Below are positions 1 through 4,366 of a DNA stretch of 5,379 nucleotides, piece by piece; the first letter of the stretch is position 1; every line of letters starts with the position of its first letter. Below the pieces are notes generated by a model that had not been told where the DNA came from, ran no database searches, and saw only the letters and a program-made list of their open reading frames with translations. Source of the stretch: Actinomycetota bacterium (GTDB taxonomy: Bacteria > Actinomycetota > Humimicrobiia > Humimicrobiales > Humimicrobiaceae); contig JACIXO010000086.1 of the NCBI GenBank assembly GCA_014360385.1, positions 687 to 6,065 of the forward strand. The letters are read 5' to 3'. A program made the position numbers and the translations under genes.

Positions 1-11
1 ATGGGTCAATA

Positions 12-17
12 TATAAT
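12..17 (+). promoter_or_regulatory. possible -10 element upstream of gpsA
   Basis: A perfect TATAAT lies 19 bases before the gpsA ATG. If used, transcription would start near base 24 and leave a leader of roughly 12 bases. The matching -35 would fall outside the window, and the surroundings are so AT-rich that a chance match is easy, so this is tentative. Confidence 0.3.
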
Positions 18-19
18 GT

Positions 20-34
20 TATAGTATAACTATA
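20..34. repeat. short AT palindrome before gpsA
   Basis: TATAGT and ACTATA form a perfect 6-bp inverted repeat around a 3-base spacer, directly in front of the gpsA start. TATAGTAT also recurs as a direct repeat (20-27 and 31-38). It could be a small operator or simply low complexity. An in-frame TAG at 22-24 closes the gpsA reading frame upstream, which supports ATG 37 as the start. Confidence 0.3.
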
Positions 35-36
35 GT

Positions 37-1050
37 ATGGATATAACAGTTATAGGAGCTGGCAGCTGGGGAACTACACTCTCTGTTATGCTAGCCCACA
101 AAGGATATAATATAAGACTCTGGACTAGAAGTAGTACTACTTTTGAAGAAATAAGTGGCAAAAGGAAAAACACCAGATACACTGGAGAACTTTTCATACC
201 TGGAAATGTTGTACCCTTTATGGACATAGAAAACCATTTTGGAACCCCTGATCTAGTGATATTTGCTGTTCCATCTCATACACTTAGAGAAACCATAAAT
301 AGATTCTATAAAAAGCTTTGTGATAGTAAAATGGTGATAAAAGGAGTGGTAAATGTAGCCAAAGGATTTGAAATTGAAACTAACCTAAGACTTTCTCAGG
401 TCATGGAGCAGTGTTTGCCAGAAGAACTTAAGGACAAAATAGTTGTTCTTTCAGGCCCCAACATAGCTTCTGAGGTAGCAAAAAAGCTTCCAAGTGTAAC
501 TGTAATATCTTCTCTGAATCAAAAACTTCTGGAGTATCTTCAGCCAGTCTTATCTACAGATTATTTTAGAGTGTATACCAACCAGGATCTTATTGGAGTA
601 GAAGTAGGGGGAGCAGTCAAGAACATAATCGCTATAGCAGCAGGCATATCCGACGGACTGGGATATGGTGCCAACACAAAAGCCTCTTTAATCACAAGAG
701 GGTTACACGAATTAAGTAGATTTGGTACTGCTCTTGGTGCTAAAAAGGCCACATTTATGGGAGCTGCAGGGATGGGTGATCTGGTTGCAACCTGCATAAG
801 TGACCATAGTAGAAACAGACAGGTTGGAGAGAGAATTGGAAAGGGAGAAAAAATAAAGGATATACTTGATAGTATGTACATGGTAGCAGAAGGAATAAAG
901 ACTGCAAAAGCTGTTTACCAGATGGCCGTGGAAATGGGAATTGACACCCCGATTACTGAATGTGTATACGAGATAATATATAAAGACTTAAGTCCTCAAC
1001 TCTCTGTTAAGAAACTCATGTCAAGAAAGTTTAAATCTGAGATTGAATAA
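37..1050 (+). CDS. gpsA: glycerol-3-phosphate dehydrogenase [NAD(P)+]
   Basis: This cytoplasmic enzyme reduces dihydroxyacetone phosphate to sn-glycerol-3-phosphate with NAD(P)H, supplying the backbone for phospholipids. The 337-residue length is normal for the family. The N-terminus carries the Rossmann dinucleotide motif GAGSWGT (residues 7-13). Further family blocks are AKGFE (K109), LSGPNIASEVA, and GVEVGGAVKN with the expected catalytic Lys195. The C-terminal helical domain contains the GLGYGANTKASLITRG and GDLVATC stretches followed by SRNRQVGERIGKG. No truncation or missing key residue is visible. ATG 37 is the first start after the in-frame TAG at 22-24. No Shine-Dalgarno sequence precedes it. 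In many bacteria gpsA follows plsY or der, but the upstream neighbour is outside the window. Identification is from motif recognition and is firm. Confidence 0.96.
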   Translation: MDITVIGAGSWGTTLSVMLAHKGYNIRLWTRSSTTFEEISGKRKNTRYTGELFIPGNVVPFMDIENHFGTPDLVIFAVPSHTLRETINRFYKKLCDSKMVIKGVVNVAKGFEIETNLRLSQVMEQCLPEELKDKIVVLSGPNIASEVAKKLPSVTVISSLNQKLLEYLQPVLSTDYFRVYTNQDLIGVEVGGAVKNIIAIAAGISDGLGYGANTKASLITRGLHELSRFGTALGAKKATFMGAAGMGDLVATCISDHSRNRQVGERIGKGEKIKDILDSMYMVAEGIKTAKAVYQMAVEMGIDTPITECVYEIIYKDLSPQLSVKKLMSRKFKSEIE

Positions 1051-1077
1051 GAACCTTGCAAAGTATATCGGTAGCTA

Positions 1078-1110
1078 AGAGGATATATTGATATTGAGAG
1101 GATATATTGA
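1078..1110. repeat. 14-bp direct repeat upstream of the tRNA promoter
   Basis: AGAGGATATATTGA occurs exactly at 1078-1091 and 1097-1110, a period of 19 bp (nearly two helical turns). The second copy runs into the perfect -35 hexamer of the tRNA promoter, and the first ends in the near-identical TTGATA. This could be a duplicated promoter segment or a tandem binding site. No function is proven. Confidence 0.6.
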
Positions 1111-1135
1111 CAGCTTTACTAATTATCTGTATTAA
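1107..1135 (+). promoter_or_regulatory. sigma70-type promoter for tRNA-Pro
   Basis: A perfect -35 TTGACA (1107-1112) is followed after 17 bp by TATTAA (1130-1135), a 4/6 match to the -10 consensus. The expected start is near 1142, leaving a leader of about 12 bases before the tRNA. Position and spacing fit a stable-RNA promoter. It may also drive the mutase downstream, since no terminator follows the tRNA. Confidence 0.6.
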
Positions 1136-1153
1136 TTTAAAATAATATATGGT

Positions 1154-1232
1154 CGGGACGTGGCGCAGCTTGGTTTAGCGCACCAGTATGGGGTACTGGG
1201 GGTCGGAGGTTCAAATCCTCTCGTCCCGACCA
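1154..1232 (+). tRNA. tRNA-Pro (anticodon GGG)
   Basis: A complete cloverleaf of 79 nt including encoded CCA. The 7-bp acceptor stem CGGGACG/CGTCCCG (1154-1160 with 1222-1228) is fully Watson-Crick, with the C1-G72 and A73 typical of bacterial tRNA-Pro. The D stem is GCGC/GCGC, with GG in the loop at 1172-1173. The anticodon stem CCAGT/ACTGG encloses the loop ATGGGGT with anticodon GGG at 1190-1192, which reads CCC and CCU. The T stem GGAGG/CCTCT has one G-U pair and a TTCAAAT loop. The CCA tail is at 1230-1232. Confidence 0.97.
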
Positions 1233-1253
1233 TTATTGTATCGTCTTGAGAAT

Positions 1254-1259
1254 TATACT
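1254..1259 (+). promoter_or_regulatory. possible -10 element upstream of the mutase gene
   Basis: TATACT (5/6 to consensus) lies 27 bases before the mutase ATG, in the 54-base gap after the tRNA. No convincing -35 sits 16-18 bp upstream, because that position falls on the end of the tRNA. It may supplement read-through from the tRNA promoter. Weak evidence. Confidence 0.2.
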
Positions 1260-1286
1260 GAACAAAATCTTACAGAATCTTACATA

Positions 1287-2714
1287 ATGGAAGAGAAAAT
1301 TAAATTTGGCACAGATGGTTGGAGAGCAGTAATAGCAGATGAATTTACCTTTCAAAATGTTAGAGTAGTAGCCCTGGCTATCTCTGAATACTTATCCTCC
1401 AATAACCTTACTAATAATGGAATATTTATTGGCTATGATAATAGATTTTTATCAGAGGAATTTGCAAAAGAAGTAGCTCTCACCCTTGCGGATAAGAACT
1501 TTAAAGTTTATCTTTCCTCTGGGTCAGTACCCACACCCGTAACTGCCTTTATGGTAAGAGAACTTAATCTTGATGGAGCAATAATGATTACTGCAAGCCA
1601 CAACCCTCCCCAATATAATGGTATTAAATTTATCCCCTCTTATGGCGGACCTGCAGTAGATGAGATAACACAAAAGATAGAAAATAATGTAAACCTGGTA
1701 GCAAGGAACATAGAAAGATTTGATCGAGAAAAGATAAAAAAGCTGGAAACGAAAATTAACTATGTTTCAAACTTTGAAAAATATAAACAAAAGATTCTTA
1801 GGCTAATCGATACCGAGATTATAAAAAAAGCAAAACCTAAAGTTGTAGTGGATCCTATGTATGGAGCAGGGAGTAAAATTTTGCTTGATATATTAAATGA
1901 CCTTAAAATACATGTTCATCCCTTAAATACTTCCAGGGACCCTCTATTCGGCGGAAAGCTTCCTGATCCAAATGAAAATAATCTTGCAGAAATGAAAGAT
2001 AAAATGGCAAAAGATGAGTTCGACCTTGGTGTGGCTCTTGACGGAGATGCAGATAGGTTTGGAGTAATTGATGGGAGAAGAATATTTCTAACTCCAAACA
2101 ATGTAATATCGCTTATCTTGTATTATCTTTTAAAGACCAGGGGGCACAACTCGGATGATATAGTGGTTAGAACTGTAGCAACAACTCACCTGATTGACGA
2201 AATCTGTGCTAAAAACAACATAAAGCTTGTAGAAACTCCTGTTGGTTTTAAATATATTGCGCAGAAGATGTTAACCGATAAGGTTATAATAGGAGGAGAG
2301 GAAAGTGGAGGGCTCAGTATAAAAAATCACATACCTGAAAAAGATGGGATACTTGCAAATTTACTACTGATAGAAATTCAGTCTTTTCTAAACCAAAACC
2401 ACGAAGGAATGTTTCTTTCTGATTATCTTAATCAAATATATAAAGAATTTGGGAGTTTCTACAATAAGAGACTGGATTTAGAGGTTCCAATGGAAAAAAA
2501 GAATGATGTTTTAGAACACTTCTACAATCAAAAGGATAAAGATATCAAGGGTAGGAGCATAACCAGGATATCAAAAGAAAATGGAATACACATTTCCTTT
2601 GATGATAAAAGCTGGGTGCTGGTAAGACCTTCAGGGACAGAACCCCTGATAAGATGCTATATTGAATCCAGAGATAGAGAGTTCTTTCATGTTCTAAAAA
2701 ACCTCTTCAGCTAA
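1287..2714 (+). CDS. phosphoglucomutase/phosphomannomutase family protein
   Basis: A 475-residue alpha-D-phosphohexomutase that moves phosphate between C1 and C6 of a hexose, through a phosphoserine and a bound metal. All four family loops are present: TASHNPP with catalytic Ser104, metal-binding DGDADR (252-257), sugar-binding GEESGG (337-342) and phosphate-binding RPSGTEP (447-453). The opening IKFGTDGWRAVIADEFTF and the GEESGG loop resemble the phosphoglucomutase-like subgroup rather than GlmM, whose sugar loop is usually GEQSGH. Glucose-1-phosphate/glucose-6-phosphate interconversion is therefore likely, though mannose activity cannot be excluded, so no symbol is given. The frame is open back to an ATG at 1188, but that lies in the tRNA-Pro anticodon loop. 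ATG 1287 gives the normal family N-terminus and is the only sensible start. No Shine-Dalgarno sequence is visible. Confidence 0.93.
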   Translation: MEEKIKFGTDGWRAVIADEFTFQNVRVVALAISEYLSSNNLTNNGIFIGYDNRFLSEEFAKEVALTLADKNFKVYLSSGSVPTPVTAFMVRELNLDGAIMITASHNPPQYNGIKFIPSYGGPAVDEITQKIENNVNLVARNIERFDREKIKKLETKINYVSNFEKYKQKILRLIDTEIIKKAKPKVVVDPMYGAGSKILLDILNDLKIHVHPLNTSRDPLFGGKLPDPNENNLAEMKDKMAKDEFDLGVALDGDADRFGVIDGRRIFLTPNNVISLILYYLLKTRGHNSDDIVVRTVATTHLIDEICAKNNIKLVETPVGFKYIAQKMLTDKVIIGGEESGGLSIKNHIPEKDGILANLLLIEIQSFLNQNHEGMFLSDYLNQIYKEFGSFYNKRLDLEVPMEKKNDVLEHFYNQKDKDIKGRSITRISKENGIHISFDDKSWVLVRPSGTEPLIRCYIESRDREFFHVLKNLFS

Positions 2715-2830
2715 CTATTGAATTTACCCCTGTAGGAGCTTTTGTGGAACAAACCATAAATGAGGCTATAAATTTAACTATAAATTAAAATACAGGGCAA
2801 TGAATTAAAAAATACATAGACGCTACAGAA
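2715..2830. other. AT-rich spacer between mutase and FHA genes
   Basis: No gene is supported here. CCCTGTA (2728-2734) and TACAGGG (2791-2797) are a perfect 7-bp inverted repeat around 56 bases. Inside it, CTATAAATT is directly repeated at 2766-2774 and 2778-2786. Each copy contains TATAAA, a possible -10 for the FHA gene, the first lying 19 bp after a weak TTGTGG (2742-2747). No GC-rich terminator hairpin with a T-tract is seen after the mutase stop. Confidence 0.4.
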
Positions 2831-3304
2831 ATGAAAGATTTAAATAACAACCCAAGTAACAATAGAGAAAGCATAGAAGCTAGAGAAACTAAGGACAAAG
2901 ATATTAAAAACACCGATCAGTTTAAAACAGAATCAATTGAAGGAAAAATAGAATCTGCAGAAGTGTGTGGAGACATTCTGGAAGATCTTAAGAAGATACC
3001 TGAGGGAAGAGCAGGAATTATAGTTATAAAAGGACCGAATGTAGGGGAAAAATTTTTTCTTAGCAATATTGATAAGAAAGAGTTTAGAATTGGAAGAAGC
3101 CCGGATTCCGACATACTATTGGATGATATAACAGTTTCAAGAAGGCATGCCGTTCTTGAAAAACACAAAGAGGGGTACAGAATATCTGATCTTGGTAGTC
3201 TTAATGGAAGCTATGTTAACGGGAAACGAGTAGAAAATAGTGTTTTAAACAATGGAGATAAAATTCAGATAGGAAAGTATGTATTTTTATTCTTTTCACA
3301 TTAA
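2831..3304 (+). CDS. GarA-like FHA-domain protein
   Basis: A 157-residue cytoplasmic protein with one C-terminal forkhead-associated domain (about 63-155), a phosphothreonine-binding fold. The phosphopeptide-binding residues are present: GRS (88-90), SRRH (103-106) and LGSLNGSYVNG (121-131). The segment around SPDSDILLDDITVSRRHA and the end NNGDKIQIGKY closely resemble mycobacterial GarA as I remember it. GarA is a kinase-controlled inhibitor or activator of 2-oxoglutarate and glutamate enzymes. The first 60 residues are charged, Asn/Glu/Lys-rich and probably disordered. They lack an evident ETTS motif, the GarA site phosphorylated by PknB/PknG, although T20, T28 and T33 are present. The next gene is an FtsR-like regulator, the partner expected in Actinomycetota. 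ATG 2831 is the first start after an in-frame TGA at 2801-2803, with no Shine-Dalgarno. GarA-type function is inferred from the domain and the neighbour. Confidence 0.85.
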   Translation: MKDLNNNPSNNRESIEARETKDKDIKNTDQFKTESIEGKIESAEVCGDILEDLKKIPEGRAGIIVIKGPNVGEKFFLSNIDKKEFRIGRSPDSDILLDDITVSRRHAVLEKHKEGYRISDLGSLNGSYVNGKRVENSVLNNGDKIQIGKYVFLFFSH

Positions 3305-3305
3305 T

Positions 3306-3350
3306 ATTTTTTATTTTTCGATTTTTTATTTTTCGATTTCTTTATTTTTT
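3306..3350. repeat. T-rich 15-bp tandem repeat, three units
   Basis: The 15-mer ATTTTTTATTTTTCG occurs exactly at 3306-3320 and 3321-3335, then in degenerate form at 3336-3350. It begins 2 bases after the FHA stop and fills most of the 69-base gap to the regulator. The transcript would be a U-rich stretch of about 45 nt without a GC stem, so it is not a classical intrinsic terminator. It may be a U-rich processing or ribosome-standby region, or simple slippage. Confidence 0.7.
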
Positions 3351-3373
3351 AAACTCTCCCAGCTATCGGTAAA

Positions 3374-4144
3374 ATGCAACCTGGCAGTCAATATTTAACA
3401 ATTGGGGAACTTGTAAAGAAACTACAGAAATTGTATCCTGGCCTTACCCGGAGCAAACTAAGATTCCTTGAATCCAAAGGTCTAATAAGCCCTAGAAGAA
3501 CACCCAAAGGATACAGGATATACAGCTACGAGGATATGAAACTTCTTGGATATATATTAAAAATGCAGAAGGATTACTATATGCCTCTTGAAGTGATAAA
3601 GGAAAAGATAAAGGAAGGTAAATTTGTTAAAGATCTTAGCCTTAAAGTGGAAGAAAAACTAGAACATGGGCTGAAAGAGAGCAAGGATGTGACTACAGAC
3701 CTGGAAATCAGTAGAGAAGTTCAGCTGGAGCTGGGGAAGGAATATTCAATTAGTGAAGCAAAACACCTTTCTGTAGAAGAGCTTAAAGAAAAATACAAAC
3801 TTTCTCAATCTATGATTGATGAGCTTTTAGAAAATGGCATAATATGCCTGGAAGAGAAGGATGGTAAACAAATAGTAAGTAGTGATGATATTGAGATAAT
3901 TAAAACAGTAAGCGAACTATCGAAATTTGGAGTTCAGATAAAGAATTTAAGACTCTTTGAAAACTTTGCTACTCGTCATTCATCATTTATACAGCAAATT
4001 ATATTTCCTTTGGTAAAATCGTCCAGTAAAAACTCCAGAAGAAAGGCACTAAGAGTATTAGCTAAACTTGAGGAAAGTCTCTTTAATTTCTATATTCTTC
4101 TGGTAAAGAGAGAAAACAAAAGATTTCTGGAAAAATATAAATGA
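3374..4144 (+). CDS. ftsR: MerR-family transcriptional regulator, FtsR-like
   Basis: A 256-residue DNA-binding regulator. Residues about 8-78 form a MerR winged helix-turn-helix: LTIGEL, then TRSKLRFLESKGLISPRRTP, the wing GYRIYS, and the helix ending in MPLEVIKEKI. The spacing before RFLESKGL and the QKDYYMPLEVI stretch match actinobacterial FtsR as I recall it, rather than metal- or drug-sensing MerR. No Cys cluster or effector-binding domain is visible. About 82-125 is a charged linker. Residues 125-205 look like a second helix-turn-helix-like region (KYKLSQSMIDELLENGII), and the tail SRRKALRVLAKLEESLFNFYILLVKRE is helical, also as in FtsR. In Corynebacterium, FtsR activates ftsZ; that role here is inferred. 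An in-frame TAA at 3350-3352 precedes ATG 3374, so no earlier start exists. No Shine-Dalgarno is visible. The upstream FHA gene is the expected neighbour. Confidence 0.85.
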   Translation: MQPGSQYLTIGELVKKLQKLYPGLTRSKLRFLESKGLISPRRTPKGYRIYSYEDMKLLGYILKMQKDYYMPLEVIKEKIKEGKFVKDLSLKVEEKLEHGLKESKDVTTDLEISREVQLELGKEYSISEAKHLSVEELKEKYKLSQSMIDELLENGIICLEEKDGKQIVSSDDIEIIKTVSELSKFGVQIKNLRLFENFATRHSSFIQQIIFPLVKSSSKNSRRKALRVLAKLEESLFNFYILLVKRENKRFLEKYK

Positions 4145-4293
4145 TTTATAAAGAAATGATTTAAGATGAAAGAGATTGTTTGAATGGATTATTTACCAAG
4201 AAATCAAAGGTAAAATATTAAAAACATATCTTTTACAGGTTAACACATGTACAGAGAAAGTGAAAGCGGAATAGGAAAAGGTAGAAGAAGTAA

Positions 4294-4346
4294 AAGTGGA
4301 AGAGGAAATTAAATAGATTAAATAGAAGAAGGAAGTGGAAGAGGAA
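4294..4346. repeat. 14-bp direct repeat in the purine tract
   Basis: AAGTGGAAGAGGAA occurs exactly at 4294-4307 and 4333-4346, 39 bp (13 codons) apart. In the carboxypeptidase frame both copies read Ser-Gly-Arg-Gly. The repeat suggests local duplication or slippage within the purine-rich leader. Confidence 0.6.
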
Positions 4347-4355
4347 GAGTAGGAG

Positions 4356-4361
4356 AAGGAG
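4356..4361 (+). promoter_or_regulatory. Shine-Dalgarno AAGGAG for the carboxypeptidase
   Basis: AAGGAG ends 5 bases before TTG 4367, a good distance for initiation, and a second AGGAG lies at 4351-4355. This site decides the start. The frame has no ATG until 4730, which would delete the signal segment and the beginning of the enzyme domain. Because the whole region is purine-rich, the match is less specific than usual. Confidence 0.55.
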
Positions 4362-4366
4362 AAAGT

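Larger units (their letters stand above)
4145..4366 (+). other. purine-rich leader upstream of the carboxypeptidase
   Basis: The first half is ordinary AT-rich sequence. AAATGATTTA is directly repeated at 4139-4148 (spanning the ftsR stop) and 4154-4163. From 4253 to 4365 the strand is almost pure purine: 14 pyrimidines in 113 bases, only one of them C. A 21-codon ATG frame (4247-4312) runs through it, encoding a Ser/Gly/Arg/Lys-rich peptide. It is in the same frame as the carboxypeptidase and separated from it by stops at 4310 and 4319. It has no Shine-Dalgarno and may be only a by-product of the purine bias. No full-length gene or terminator is seen. Confidence 0.45.

Noticed and set aside
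1..24. ATG at base 1 giving a seven-codon frame to TAG 22-24
   Set aside because: Too short to be a gene start; it may be the tail of an upstream gene, but two other frames also stop here (14-16 and 27-29), so no assignment is possible.
561..881. 106-codon open frame on the minus strand inside gpsA
   Set aside because: It lies wholly opposite a well-supported gene, and its composition follows from the gpsA codons; no motif of its own.
2717..2788. Short open frame after the mutase stop that reads like protein (about 23 codons to TAA 2786-2788)
   Set aside because: It has no ATG, GTG or TTG start at its beginning and no Shine-Dalgarno, and the mutase already ends at the usual family C-terminus, so it is not a frameshifted tail.
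2917..3168. 83-codon minus-strand open frame opposite the FHA gene
   Set aside because: Shadow of the FHA coding sequence; no recognisable domain or initiation signal.
4192..4214. TTTACC/GGTAAA inverted repeat after ftsR as a possible terminator
   Set aside because: Only 6 bp with two G-C pairs, an 11-base loop and no following T-tract; too weak for an intrinsic terminator.
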